Virus record (IMG/VR): IMGVR_UViG_3300025044_000002
Span: 1 to 44,476 of that record
Strand: one strand, 5' to 3'
Length of the DNA: 44,476 bases
DNA from: a virus
Positions 28,448-38,952 of the stretch are shown piece after piece. Made by a program: the position numbers and the translations under genes. Below the pieces are notes generated by a model, which saw only the letters and a program-made list of their open reading frames with translations, did not search any database and was not told the DNA's origin. Numbering within the stretch: the stretch's first letter is position 1; every line of letters starts with the position of its first letter.

Positions 28448-30907
28448 TTACCGTCTGAAATACGATGCGCTTTGATAAGGCACCATTTCACTGGCTGTCA
28501 TGACCAACCCGTCGCTATCACCGGTGACATACAACACAAACGTGAGCTCAAGATTGTTAGGGTCTTCACCCTTTAAATCACCTGTTCGCGCAGCTATCAC
28601 TACTTCACGAATCATATCTGGGTCATCAGTGGATGAAACACTTGAAGACGTCGACGATAAAACTTCAACGGCATCGATACCAGGCTGATCGAATCTAAAG
28701 AAACCATCAGCATCATTTAAAACACCGTCATCTGGTATTAACTTAAAACGAAATGCCTCACGGTTTGCCCTACCTTCAAACGCCTGCACGGTTCCGTCGT
28801 GATGCAGTTCCCAGCGTCGAGTATCCAGCAGCTTAAGCAGCGCACTTGTTACGAACGCCGCCACATCGATGTGAACAGCAGCTGCAGCGCTTCGGTTACC
28901 GTCGGTATCAATAGCAATCACATCAAACGACACACGTTGTGCTGCCGTGGTAACTGGGGATTCAAACGTAGGGGTTGCGGTGGTTTCATCTTCAAGTGCA
29001 ACAGTGTCGCCAGCAGTTTGCGTCCACTCATATGACGCAATGGGGTATGTGCCTGGTGTTGAACTAGATGCGTCTAGCTGAACGGTTGCACCCGCCAACA
29101 CTGATTGGTCGGTTCCGGCATTAGCTGTTGGTGGGGCTTTTTCTTCAGAAACCGCCGTAAAAGCATTGAATCTAATCAAGGCGGCTTCATTAACCTGAGA
29201 ACTTGAATTTAAGTGTGTTCCATCGCCAGACGTTGAAAGGTCAACCACCGAGGTATCGCCGCCAAACTTACAGTAAGGGTTATTCTCTATGGCGTAATCA
29301 AACTCACCTCTAAGGGTGTCACCTAGCCCGTTTTCGTAGCTTCTCGGCACGTATGTTAAATAATGCATACTGCCAAACTCTGCATGTAGGGCGTTAATCA
29401 TTTCCTCAAGCCAAGCTCGTAAAGTTGCACTATCCGTACCGACATTCGATTCACCGCCTAGTGAAGTGGTATAGGTTATTCCGCAATCCGCTTCGGTCAC
29501 TTCCTGAATGATTCTGGTATCCCACAAATCGTTACTAGAAGGCAACCAACGTTCTATACTCGTACCACCGACAGCAACGTTAATAACACCAATAGGAATG
29601 CCGAGTTTGGCATATTCAACTGCAATACGAACCCATGTAGAACCGCCTGAACTATCCTCACTTGTAGGATCAGCCAAGCGTTGCCATACCCCATTTTTAA
29701 ACATTGTGGGTCTTGGGTCGGTGTCGGCAAGCTCATTTCTAACGCTATTTTGTGTACTAGCCCCCCTCCCCGATTCGTTGGATTGCCACCAAGCTAACCA
29801 CGTAGGCGCAGATGTTACATAACTAACAACATCAGTAATATCTGTGTGAGTGCTTACCCTTACAGTGATTTTCTGCTGCTTAGTAATGATTACATCAGTT
29901 GCAAAATTGCCACTTGAATCAGTTGCCGCAGTTATCCAATTGCCATCGTCAACTTGGTATTCTGCTGTTGCCCCTGCTGGCAAATCTGTAATTACACCTG
30001 TTAAATTGAAAATGGCCTCAAACAAAGAATCAGCTTCTTTAGTTTGATATGCATAAGGCGTTAGTATTGTTATTGTGGGGTCGGATACCGCTACGCCATC
30101 TTCAAGCACGAAGAAACTAACTTCATCGGTGTCCTCTGTACCGTCACTACCAGTAGTAGTCAGTAAGAATGTGATTTCAGTTAGTTCGGTAAAGCTAGGG
30201 GCTGTAAATGTCGGACTAACCGCCGTATCATCGCTAAGCGTTACGCCTGTGCTTGTAACCTCAGACCATGAGCGGCTAACAACTCCGGTTGAAGCGGATG
30301 AATTAAGAATGACCTCATCACCTGCGCTAATGTTGCTTTGGTCTGCACCTGCATTCGCTACGCTAGGTGTAGGCGTTGCAGCCCCCTGAAAACCACCAGT
30401 AGTAAACCCTATCAATGTTCCGTGGTCGTAATCTCCTGATGTATTGGTGAGTTGCGTGTCGCCGTTCACTCCACCATCAAAATCATGGGTTATAACCCCA
30501 TCAGAATCGCCAGTTATTGAAGCAACTCCAGACATTTTCCCCAAAAAATACGCAGCATCCGCTGAACGCCTTCCCCATCCTCTAATATCTAACACCCCAC
30601 TTGACGTACCAGTTGCGGTATTTCCACCAAACGTAAACGTTACAGTGGTGCCTACTCTGGTAATGCGCCCATCGGTAATAGTAGACGGAACAGTCACTGG
30701 GGGTACATCAACAGTCGTACCGCCCTCGCCCATGCGGAGCCTAACCTCGCTTTCCCGTATCTGTATAAAGCTATCGGCGCTATTGCTACTAAAAATGCAC
30801 CCGAAAAAATCATTTATTTCTATCGTGGGGAGTATTACATCGAAATCCCCCGTTAAATTGGCAATAAATCCACCTATATGGCCATTGCCGTCAAATACTA
30901 TACCCAT
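28448..30907 (-). CDS. Tail fibre with SGNH/sialate-esterase-like domain and PKD repeats
   Basis: The 819-residue protein is modular. Residues ~1-175 are beta-structured with glycine-rich repeats. PKD/Ig-like domains lie at ~185-270 and ~283-365 and again at ~592-685 (ANAGTDQSVLAG). Residues ~366-590 resemble the sialate O-acetylesterase group: WWQSNESG (Ser376 nucleophile), INVAVGGTS (block II), LGGESN (block III), and GDGTHLN (Asp562, His565). This would deacetylate host surface glycans during adsorption. Block III is GGESN rather than the usual QGESD/N, so specificity may differ. The C-terminal domain (~690-819) could trimerise or bind the baseplate. It follows the beta-helix spike. Confidence 0.75.
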   Translation of the reverse strand: MGIVFDGNGHIGGFIANLTGDFDVILPTIEINDFFGCIFSSNSADSFIQIRESEVRLRMGEGGTTVDVPPVTVPSTITDGRITRVGTTVTFTFGGNTATGTSSGVLDIRGWGRRSADAAYFLGKMSGVASITGDSDGVITHDFDGGVNGDTQLTNTSGDYDHGTLIGFTTGGFQGAATPTPSVANAGADQSNISAGDEVILNSSASTGVVSRSWSEVTSTGVTLSDDTAVSPTFTAPSFTELTEITFLLTTTGSDGTEDTDEVSFFVLEDGVAVSDPTITILTPYAYQTKEADSLFEAIFNLTGVITDLPAGATAEYQVDDGNWITAATDSSGNFATDVIITKQQKITVRVSTHTDITDVVSYVTSAPTWLAWWQSNESGRGASTQNSVRNELADTDPRPTMFKNGVWQRLADPTSEDSSGGSTWVRIAVEYAKLGIPIGVINVAVGGTSIERWLPSSNDLWDTRIIQEVTEADCGITYTTSLGGESNVGTDSATLRAWLEEMINALHAEFGSMHYLTYVPRSYENGLGDTLRGEFDYAIENNPYCKFGGDTSVVDLSTSGDGTHLNSSSQVNEAALIRFNAFTAVSEEKAPPTANAGTDQSVLAGATVQLDASSSTPGTYPIASYEWTQTAGDTVALEDETTATPTFESPVTTAAQRVSFDVIAIDTDGNRSAAAAVHIDVAAFVTSALLKLLDTRRWELHHDGTVQAFEGRANREAFRFKLIPDDGVLNDADGFFRFDQPGIDAVEVLSSTSSSVSSTDDPDMIREVVIAARTGDLKGEDPNNLELTFVLYVTGDSDGLVMTASEMVPYQSASYFRR

Positions 30908-30919
30908 TCTATTCGCCCT

Positions 30920-33856
30920 TTATACTGTAATTGAAATTGTGTTAGACCAAGCGCCAACTAAGGCACCGTTAAAGCAACGGCATCGGATTTCATAAGTACC
31001 GCTTGAAAAGTTAACTGAGCGTTTAAAGCAACCGACAACCCCAGGGAGGTCTATATTTTCCAAATTCAAGCCATACCAACTTGAGCCACCGGAGTTCTTA
31101 TGTTGAAATTCCATATCGGTCATTGTGAAGCGGTTTAAGTCGTCTAGCGTGGGGTAGGTTTTTAGCACTTCAATTGATGAATGATTACCACCCAATAAGC
31201 CGCGCCCTTCATAGAAATAATTGGCGTCTTTTTTCTGGTTATTCATTTGCGTGTTATTAACGCAGCGAACACCATCAACGGTGCAATTCCAAATCTCGAA
31301 GTAAGCGGCACTATCACTAACCGAAAACACTTCGCGGGTTCCGTACCCTTGAATGTATTCGTTATTGGCTAGCGTCACACATCCGTGCTTATGGGTACGG
31401 GTAATCTTGCAAGCACCTTCTAAACGACTGTTAACCAGTTCGGTGCGCTTTTTAAGATCTGTTATTGAGTCTGATCCGTTCTTGCCATCGAGGTTATAAA
31501 TGTGGGCGCTATATAAGAAACTATCTTCATCGTAATTCGAGCTATTGATAACAATAATGTCAGAGTTGCCAAAGTCTGCTTGGTAGTTGCCATAGTTTGA
31601 GTTGAGCAATAGGTTCGCTGTAATATTTCCGAGTTGTTGGTTCTCAACAAATGGACCATATAAATCCCCCACTACCGCAACTTGCCACGTTGAGTTGGGG
31701 TAATCGTCTTTCAGGGTTTCACCATCCTGCAGAGTCAGTCCGTAACCGCCGATGAAGTCCATACCATCAACTTCAAGGGATTGAGCCCCTTTTAAAGTAA
31801 TACCATTTCGTCGGTTCTGAACGCTCACATTCTCGAAAAAGAAGTTTTTTCCCGCACTGCTAGACATTCGGTAGCCATCTTGGTCGTTAAGCGCCATCTC
31901 TTGGTTTTGAATGTGAATATCCGCAACGTAGTCATCCCGCAAGCGGCGAACTGGATTTATACGCCAACTTAAATCAATATCTGAGCCATTAGCTTCACCG
32001 CTTAATGTTGGCACTGCTGGCGTTTCTGTTCTTATGAGTTTTTGCACGTAGATATTCTGCACCGTGCCTTTGTAACCACTGGCGGTTATTTCTATTTGGG
32101 TGGTGTTAGCCGGTGCGCGAATTAACCACACTTCGTAGCCCTCAATACTGTGGCTATATTTTGGTATAGCGCTGCCAAGTTTCGGCATAACCGAACCACT
32201 TGAACGATCAGTAAGGTTTAAAATGACTTGATAGATTTCATCGGTTTCAAAGGCGTAATTCGCGGTAAGTGAATTGCTTGTGCCGGTTGTCGTGTAAACA
32301 CCGTTGGTATTAGTCCAGCCTGAACCGCTAAACGCATTAGGCTGCACAACTTTGGGGCCTACCTCCTCAGAACCTTTAATAATGAATTGGTGCATGTATA
32401 TAAGGGTTTCAGTGGAATAGCGGAAATAATCAATCGCCGTTTCCCCAGGGTCTAAATGAAGCCATGCTGTGCTAGGCATGTAACGAATAGAGCCATTTAC
32501 GGTAGGAAGTATTCTTGCGCCGCTGGGCAAGGTGATCACATTTTGAAACGGCCTTTCTGAACCCTGCACGGCAATAGCATTGGCTAGCTCTGGTATGTGC
32601 ATGTATGGTAAGTAAAGCGTTTTATTGGCGCTTACTTCCATAGAGTCTAGAGTTACTGTGGCTTTCTCACCCCGCCACGCTTCACCTTCTAGCAATTCAA
32701 TCGTTTCGTTATAGAGAATGCCATTAACGGTTACGTTGTTGAGAACGAACGTGCAAGGACCGAGCGCCGACAAGAATGGTAAAGGCAAATGAGCGCGATA
32801 ATCGCCGCCGTTAATCGTTACCGTTGCATTTGGCCCCGCGACAACAACACCTAAGCCGCCCACTTCATCTAAGTTGCAGCCAGAATTATTAAGCTCACCG
32901 CCTTTGTGGAAGTAGTACGCGAAACTGTTACCGTCTAGCTGTCTCGTCCAACTCACCATACAATCGCGAGCGGTTGAGTATTCTTGAAATTCTATTCCTG
33001 CGCCATCGCACTGAGATACCAAGCCCTTTGCATCAATTTCACATTCAAATTTAAAACCGTTGCCGCTAAAGCCTTTAGTTTCCACATAACGAACAATGGC
33101 AGCATCACCGGCTTCAATTTTTAAGCCATGCAATAACGTTTCGTTTTCGCTGTAATTGTGGTTCTCATTAACTATCTTGCCGCCGATCACTTCCATATCA
33201 GAGTGACCGGAGCGAATAACCATGCCAATGTCACCGGTGCCGGTTACATTGAAATCCTGCGTGCTTACGTTACTTGAGCCGGTAGGAATATCTAAAAACT
33301 TAAATATCGTATTGATGAATGTTAGCTTTCTAAATATCCAATCGAACATAGCGTAACCCTGTGTTTCGATAAGCCCCGCGTTATTCAGCGAAGCGCTATA
33401 CACCTCGCCGCCGCGATTGTTACTGATTAGCTTTAATGCGGGGTCTGAATCTTTGGCTTTTATTCCGAAGAAACGATGGTAGTTAGCGCCGACAATAATA
33501 AAATCACCGGAAACGTTTTGAATCCATGGGCTGTGGCTATCAAGGTTGTAATCAATCTCGCGTTCACCGACTTGTAAGCCGAAGTAAAACGAAAGCGGAT
33601 TACCTTCGCGGCCTTTGTCTATATCGAAAGTCCACGGTAATGTGCGGGGCGTCCAATCTTTGACTTGGTTGGCATTTGATCCGATGTAGAAGTTATCGCC
33701 AGGGTCTATGCGGTATTCTGGATCTTCCTCTTCACTACCTGAAAACTCACGGCGATAAATATTTTCAACTTCTTGCGCGGGGTTACAATCTGACCACTCC
33801 GTGCCATCAGTCCAGCCAGCCGCCACGGTTAAATTAATATCAAACAATCTATCCAT
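30920..33856 (-). CDS. Right-handed beta-helix tail spike/fibre with split FN3 domain
   Basis: The 978-residue protein has short repeated hydrophobic strands from ~110 to ~400, typical of a right-handed beta-helix (VIRSGHSDMEVIGGKIVNEN, GLGVVVAGPNATVTINGGDY). A jelly-roll-like domain occupies ~500-607. An FN3 domain begins at ~612 (VPTLSGEANGSDIDLSWR) but its matching end (TYEIRCRCFNGALVGAWSNT) appears only at 952-971; between lies a second beta-helix-like domain (~640-940). Such spikes bind or cut host polysaccharide. The N-terminus probably attaches to the tail tip. No catalytic residues could be assigned. Confidence 0.72.
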   Translation of the reverse strand: MDRLFDINLTVAAGWTDGTEWSDCNPAQEVENIYRREFSGSEEEDPEYRIDPGDNFYIGSNANQVKDWTPRTLPWTFDIDKGREGNPLSFYFGLQVGEREIDYNLDSHSPWIQNVSGDFIIVGANYHRFFGIKAKDSDPALKLISNNRGGEVYSASLNNAGLIETQGYAMFDWIFRKLTFINTIFKFLDIPTGSSNVSTQDFNVTGTGDIGMVIRSGHSDMEVIGGKIVNENHNYSENETLLHGLKIEAGDAAIVRYVETKGFSGNGFKFECEIDAKGLVSQCDGAGIEFQEYSTARDCMVSWTRQLDGNSFAYYFHKGGELNNSGCNLDEVGGLGVVVAGPNATVTINGGDYRAHLPLPFLSALGPCTFVLNNVTVNGILYNETIELLEGEAWRGEKATVTLDSMEVSANKTLYLPYMHIPELANAIAVQGSERPFQNVITLPSGARILPTVNGSIRYMPSTAWLHLDPGETAIDYFRYSTETLIYMHQFIIKGSEEVGPKVVQPNAFSGSGWTNTNGVYTTTGTSNSLTANYAFETDEIYQVILNLTDRSSGSVMPKLGSAIPKYSHSIEGYEVWLIRAPANTTQIEITASGYKGTVQNIYVQKLIRTETPAVPTLSGEANGSDIDLSWRINPVRRLRDDYVADIHIQNQEMALNDQDGYRMSSSAGKNFFFENVSVQNRRNGITLKGAQSLEVDGMDFIGGYGLTLQDGETLKDDYPNSTWQVAVVGDLYGPFVENQQLGNITANLLLNSNYGNYQADFGNSDIIVINSSNYDEDSFLYSAHIYNLDGKNGSDSITDLKKRTELVNSRLEGACKITRTHKHGCVTLANNEYIQGYGTREVFSVSDSAAYFEIWNCTVDGVRCVNNTQMNNQKKDANYFYEGRGLLGGNHSSIEVLKTYPTLDDLNRFTMTDMEFQHKNSGGSSWYGLNLENIDLPGVVGCFKRSVNFSSGTYEIRCRCFNGALVGAWSNTISITV

Positions 33857-35252
33857 AGTGCGGCATTCTCATTCTTGTAGACTCAACCGTGAACGCTGCA
33901 GTAACAGAGCTACCGCCGCGCTTAAAGTAAATGCGGTCATTGGTGATATACCGTCCGGTGCCAGGGTAATAAATAATGTTTGGATCTTGATTTGAATTGG
34001 TGATAGCCAACTTGCCGCTTACGTAACTTACGACCAGAACCAACTCAAATACGTAATCGTCTAACGCATCCGCGAAAAAACGTAAGGCATCTGTGCTGCC
34101 AGTGGCTTCAGTTACGGTGAAAGTATTCCCATCTTGAACCCAACTGCCACCCAACGTGTGAGGGCTGCTAGGCGTCATATCTTCGCTATACCAATACCCA
34201 TCACTACGTAGCGAGAAGGTTAAAAAGGGGCTGGAAACTGACGCGTCATTGTCGCGAGTGTAATAAGCGTTAATTGACTCGAAGTGTGATTTTTCAGTGT
34301 CTAGGGTTTCCCAGCGGTTGCCCATTTGAATAAAATCAATCACGCCCACAAAGCCATCACCTATGGTGGCTAAGTTGGTTACGCTTGCAGTTATGGTGTG
34401 CCATTTATGATTGGCGAGTGTTGGATTACCTGGCAAGCCATTGCCGCCGTTACCCATCGGGCAAACACGAAGCGTAATATCGCCCGTATACGTTGCATTG
34501 AGCTTTAAATAACGACTACTAGGCATCACCATAAATTTACGACTTTGCAGCGAATTAGGCACCGTAAACCACGAATCTGGCATAGCAACATGAACCAATC
34601 CGCGTATGTCATCGGTAAGGATTTCTCGGCGATTGTTAGGTGAGGCCGTTGGTATGGTCTCTGTTTGCTTTAACTTTAGGTATTCAACTAATAGCTGTGT
34701 AAGCGATGGATCGTTTTCAACAGGTGGGCTTAACGCCTGAGTTCGCTTGCTATCCGTTTCAATTGAGTCGGGTAACTGCTCCTGAGAAACCTTACCAGTA
34801 ACGTTCTCAAAATCTGGCCAGCCTTGAGCATAATCGGGCTTATCTTCTATCTCGCTGTATTTCCCCCAGCGCTTCACAAACTCCGGTAGCGTTGATGCGA
34901 CTATGTTGCCCCACTCAACTTCTGTTAACGGTTCTTCCTGCCCTTCTATGGTTGCTACAAATGCTTCATAGGCTGCACGGTTGCTATCTAGCGCTTGCAA
35001 TAGCCAATCGCCTAAGCCAATGGGAATAAGCGCAGCTGGCACGTTGATTTGGTCTGCGTGTGGCCATGGCGTTGCTAGCGTTAGCGTGCGGTTTATTGTG
35101 TCACCTGCAGTCACGGTCACTGGCAAAAAGTCATTTAGAAAAAGTCGACTACCTGGTGCTATCGCAAAATTTGAATCATTGCTATTTATCTGCAGTGTGT
35201 CACTGCCGGCTGTGATTGTTACGTCACTGAAGTCTCGCGCATAATTGCTCAC
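33849..35252 (-). CDS. Tail fibre/adaptor protein (467 residues)
   Basis: The start is GTG 35252, overlapping the hub gene's stop as TAGTG. Residues 1-80 form beta strands ending IPIGLGDWLLQALD, then a linker (~80-200, with EVEWGNIVASTLPEFVKRWG) and a C-terminal beta domain (~215-467; FMVMPSSRYLKLNATYTGD, HKWHTITASVTN). The N-terminus probably docks on the hub and the C-terminus carries or forms a fibre. It is directly between hub and spike genes. No enzyme motif is visible. Confidence 0.6.
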   Translation of the reverse strand: MSNYARDFSDVTITAGSDTLQINSNDSNFAIAPGSRLFLNDFLPVTVTAGDTINRTLTLATPWPHADQINVPAALIPIGLGDWLLQALDSNRAAYEAFVATIEGQEEPLTEVEWGNIVASTLPEFVKRWGKYSEIEDKPDYAQGWPDFENVTGKVSQEQLPDSIETDSKRTQALSPPVENDPSLTQLLVEYLKLKQTETIPTASPNNRREILTDDIRGLVHVAMPDSWFTVPNSLQSRKFMVMPSSRYLKLNATYTGDITLRVCPMGNGGNGLPGNPTLANHKWHTITASVTNLATIGDGFVGVIDFIQMGNRWETLDTEKSHFESINAYYTRDNDASVSSPFLTFSLRSDGYWYSEDMTPSSPHTLGGSWVQDGNTFTVTEATGSTDALRFFADALDDYVFELVLVVSYVSGKLAITNSNQDPNIIYYPGTGRYITNDRIYFKRGGSSVTAAFTVESTRMRMPHYG

Positions 35253-38200
35253 TACTGAGGCTCCTCGGTGATCACTAGCGATAGTGATTGATGTGTAATG
35301 AAGTTCGGGTGTAAATACCGTTGCTGGTTAGATACCACAAGGCGATAGCTAAAGGTTCCCGTGCTTGCATGAGTATCAGTGAAGGTGGTGGCGTAGTTAG
35401 TAGTTTCCTGAACCACGCACTGAGTGCTCACTTCTGGCTCGTTGAGCTCGGTGTAGGTCATTTCACCGACTACCTGTAATGTCTGCAGGGTTGTCCAGCT
35501 TCCCCCGCCCAGTGACCGTTCTAGTTTCACGGTGGCTGATGGTGTAACCACGTCGCTTGTAGGGCATTCGTCGTCTGAATGCCATATCCCGCCCCAGATA
35601 AAGCTCACGTTGACAAGCTTAGGGTTGCCATTCGTTGTGAATGGTCCAACAGTCACGCTTGGGTCAAGGGTGAGTAACGTAGAAGTTCCTGAATTTTTCA
35701 GTATTCCTGATGAAATGGTGCCACCGAAATAATCACTAATTGCATCTGCCCAGCGCATGGTCGCATTGGCTTTTGTTAAATTCCCCCAGTCTGGTTCGCC
35801 GTTGGCGTCTAGAATGGGTGGTCCCTTCCATTCATGTAGGTTGTCGGGGCCGAACCCAGCGTAATCTCTGATGTACATTACATCGGGTGCTATGTTGATT
35901 TCTCTGGCAGTTCTCATCGTGCCTTTGAACTCTGTATCAGCGCCTATTTCCAACTTGCCCGTTATCGTATTGAGCGAGAAGAAAACCACGCCGGCTTTGC
36001 TGGCGAACTTCAAGCGGTCCATATAAAGGTGTATGTCGCTGTTGCCATTGCCGCCGGCTATCTCTAGCCCTGTAAATTGCTCGTTCTCGTCGATGATTCC
36101 AAGATAGTAAGCTGCATTCAATTCGCCTAGGGAGTTCTCTAGTGCTTGCATAAAACTAATCACGTTGACTTCTTCGCCTTCGCCATTAGTGACTTTCACT
36201 TCTTGGAATGCTCGAGCTAAAGGTGCGCCGACTATCCAGTTTCCGTCTTCGTCTTCATAGCCAATTTGCACGACGTTATTTTCGGATATTTGGGCCTGTA
36301 CTGTCTTGGTACCTACTTGCTGCTTCAAGCCGATGATATTGGTTTGGTTAATCTGATTGGCCTGTCCAACGGTGGTTACTTGGTAAACTAATTGTTGGTA
36401 GTCTTCGCCGTTCTCGCTGGTTGCTGTGCTCCATAGGTTTACATCATTGGTGATGTTATCGATGTGCTCACCGAGTGCGACCGGCAAGCCTGGCCATTGA
36501 ATTAACGCAAAGGTTTCAGGTACAAATTCCTGTGCGTCTACGCCCAGCAAGTTCGGAATTGTGACAGATAGCCAGTTAGGGTCGGCGGCGTTGCTATTTA
36601 CAAGCCGATACCACACAACCACCGTTCCACCGTGGGGGGTGTTTGTAATGGTAATAGTTAAGTTTTTGCCGGCAGCCAGTGCGCTGCTGAAATCTTCTTC
36701 TGTATCGCCATCAAATGAATATCGCCATTCATATGTTGCGCCGGCATTGGGTGGGGTGGGGCCAGTGACAATAACGCGACCTGGCAAGATGTTTACACCA
36801 ATATCGCCAGTCGGTGTGCTAGTTGCTCCCACGTTAAATAAAATGGTAGTACCAACACTGGTCTTTTCGAAGCGATTTTCAGCCGCTATCGCTACCCGAT
36901 AATCGCCCAACGTTAAATTATTAATATCTTGTGCTGGGCTAGTTGGGTAGTACACCTGTTGCCAACCATCATCTGGATAGCGGGTAATTAACACTACATA
37001 GCGGCGAATGCTCGTAGGGGTGTCGTGTGACCAGGTTAAAACACCCTGTCGCCAAGCGTCATTGGGGGTAGGTGTGTAACTTACGTTCTTAGGCTCTTTA
37101 ACGTAGGTGTTATCTATTGATGTACCAGGCGTTAAATCTTGCTCGGCTGGTATTACTGAGTCGTCGTATATCGCCGCTGCAGTTTCTTGCAATACAAGCG
37201 ACCATATGAAATTTTCAGCATCGAATTCATATCCCACAACTTCAAATTCTTTATTGGTGATCCCTGCCTCTTTAAAATTGGCGGATATCACAGCGCCAGG
37301 GGGGCATTTTATTCCTTTCCAACCCACCTGTATGCTCAACGTATCACCGGCCGCCATGCGCTCCATATACAATCGATTTAAGCGCTGGCACATGGTATCC
37401 GAGTTTGTGTAGCCCAACTCACGTTTATGTTGCAAATAACGCTTGTCACGTACAGTGCGGTAATAATCACTGTATATTTCAGTACTATTCGTCTCTTGAT
37501 AATACGCAGATGGGTCGATAAACACCGCAACCACTGCATTACATCTGTCTTCTAGTGCTGTAAATGGCTGTCTATCAATCTCACCTTGCAAATCGTCATC
37601 AGTTAAACTGACCGTAGCGGGTCCACGGTACGCAGCTGTGAGCAACCAATATTTACCCCCTGCTTCTGTCCATCTCCCCCCACAGGATTTTAATAGCTCG
37701 TCTTCAACAATCCTCTGTCCCTGGCTTAAATCAATAATGCCATTGCATGTCCAACGCTTTTCGGTGTGAGTGTTACCGTCTTTATCAGTAAAAGTAACTT
37801 CTTCATCACATAAATTCGCTTCGAATGCGATATTGGCAATGTCGAACATTTCAATTGGCAGCACAATATCACCACCGAAGCGCTTCCAATAAAAATTAAT
37901 TAGTGCAGCGTTATCAGTCCATTCCCATGTTGTTTCGTCATCCGCAAGGTGCGAACCGTCACCACCAATCGTCGAATCTTTTCTTGGGTCGTAACACAGA
38001 ATTCCTTTAACTTTAAACTTAACGTCTTGCACGCCGTTTGGGAAAATATCAGGGTTAACCTCATACTTGTTATAGGCATAAGCCACCCCGTAACCAACGC
38101 ATGTGCTATCTATATTTTCCATTTCATTACGTGCATTGGTATTAACTGTAGTCTGGTCACCTAACGCGACTTCAATACGGTACCCTTCACCACTCAACTG

Positions 38201-38545
38201 GTTATTTTCAACCCCATCGAGTTGATAAAGCGTAATACTTTCACAAAGATGAGCGGCAAGCGGTACAAAGAATAAGTGATATTCTTTATCCCCAATTGTC
38301 CGTTTCTCATATTTAGTAATTGGTCCACTGGTAATGGTTTCACCGACTACCATTGTGCGTGTAGGGTTACTTTCTACACTCAATTCTTGGCTGCTAGTAC
38401 TTATGCCACCCATGTCTGGAACCATTGAGTCCATTAACGCGTCGAACCCAATTGCCCCAGCGACTCCTATACCAATAGCCCAGCCCACACCAACAACTGA
38501 AGCCGCGCCCAACCCAATTGCTGCACCAACTACCACGGCAGGCAC
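35252..38545 (-). CDS. gpJ-like central tail hub / host specificity protein
   Basis: The start is placed at GTG 38545 (overlapping the upstream stop as TAGTG and preceded by GGAGGG); the TTG 38560 frame start is less likely. The ~1097-residue protein begins with a glycine-rich hydrophobic stretch (VVVGAAIGLGAASVVG), then a hub region (~60-480; YEKRTIGDKEYHLFFVPLAA, TCNGIIDLSQGQRIVEDELL), FN3-like domains (~485-660) and a DUF1983-like central region (~690-830) with a coiled tail. This is the layout of lambda gpJ, which binds receptor and caps the tail tip. Fibre genes follow it. Confidence 0.85.
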   Translation of the reverse strand: MPAVVVGAAIGLGAASVVGVGWAIGIGVAGAIGFDALMDSMVPDMGGISTSSQELSVESNPTRTMVVGETITSGPITKYEKRTIGDKEYHLFFVPLAAHLCESITLYQLDGVENNQLSGEGYRIEVALGDQTTVNTNARNEMENIDSTCVGYGVAYAYNKYEVNPDIFPNGVQDVKFKVKGILCYDPRKDSTIGGDGSHLADDETTWEWTDNAALINFYWKRFGGDIVLPIEMFDIANIAFEANLCDEEVTFTDKDGNTHTEKRWTCNGIIDLSQGQRIVEDELLKSCGGRWTEAGGKYWLLTAAYRGPATVSLTDDDLQGEIDRQPFTALEDRCNAVVAVFIDPSAYYQETNSTEIYSDYYRTVRDKRYLQHKRELGYTNSDTMCQRLNRLYMERMAAGDTLSIQVGWKGIKCPPGAVISANFKEAGITNKEFEVVGYEFDAENFIWSLVLQETAAAIYDDSVIPAEQDLTPGTSIDNTYVKEPKNVSYTPTPNDAWRQGVLTWSHDTPTSIRRYVVLITRYPDDGWQQVYYPTSPAQDINNLTLGDYRVAIAAENRFEKTSVGTTILFNVGATSTPTGDIGVNILPGRVIVTGPTPPNAGATYEWRYSFDGDTEEDFSSALAAGKNLTITITNTPHGGTVVVWYRLVNSNAADPNWLSVTIPNLLGVDAQEFVPETFALIQWPGLPVALGEHIDNITNDVNLWSTATSENGEDYQQLVYQVTTVGQANQINQTNIIGLKQQVGTKTVQAQISENNVVQIGYEDEDGNWIVGAPLARAFQEVKVTNGEGEEVNVISFMQALENSLGELNAAYYLGIIDENEQFTGLEIAGGNGNSDIHLYMDRLKFASKAGVVFFSLNTITGKLEIGADTEFKGTMRTAREINIAPDVMYIRDYAGFGPDNLHEWKGPPILDANGEPDWGNLTKANATMRWADAISDYFGGTISSGILKNSGTSTLLTLDPSVTVGPFTTNGNPKLVNVSFIWGGIWHSDDECPTSDVVTPSATVKLERSLGGGSWTTLQTLQVVGEMTYTELNEPEVSTQCVVQETTNYATTFTDTHASTGTFSYRLVVSNQQRYLHPNFITHQSLSLVITEEPQ

Positions 38546-38952
38546 TAAGCTACCCTCCAAACTTTTTTAATATTTAGAGGTGAGACAGTGGCGAGCTGAT
38601 CAACACCAGGAACAAGAACCTGCCCGTACATAACGCCTGCAACTTCTTGCCCTTCATAATCGACCAATACAACATCGCCGCGGCGAACAGAAAGCCTCGA
38701 CACTGGCGCGCCTAAAATACCTGTTAGCGCTTCTTCTATATTTGAGTACCCCTTTTTCTTTAAGGCTCGCTTTGCCCCTATAGCTGAGTTGTATGTACCT
38801 CTGAAATCGGCAGCTTTGTCTTCGCCAGTCATTGCTAGCACCGCGTCTGCAGGGAATAAGCAACAGTCGTTCTTACCCCAAACAAAAGGAGTATTTCTTC
38901 GGCTTTGAATAAAATTGGTCAATAAGTCAGTCCAGTTATGTGATCGAATCAT
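38545..38952 (-). CDS. NlpC/P60-like tail peptidase (DUF6950-type)
   Basis: The 135-residue protein has the FVWGKNDCCLFPADAVLAM motif, where the cysteine (the usual nucleophile) follows WG-x-x-D, as in NlpC/P60-like phage tail proteins of the gpK/GTA gp14 kind. A following VRRGDVVLVDYEGQ fits the partner strand; a clear catalytic His is not obvious. It would cut peptidoglycan locally during injection or assemble with the hub. It overlaps both neighbours by a few bases. Confidence 0.7.
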   Translation of the reverse strand: MIRSHNWTDLLTNFIQSRRNTPFVWGKNDCCLFPADAVLAMTGEDKAADFRGTYNSAIGAKRALKKKGYSNIEEALTGILGAPVSRLSVRRGDVVLVDYEGQEVAGVMYGQVLVPGVDQLATVSPLNIKKVWRVA

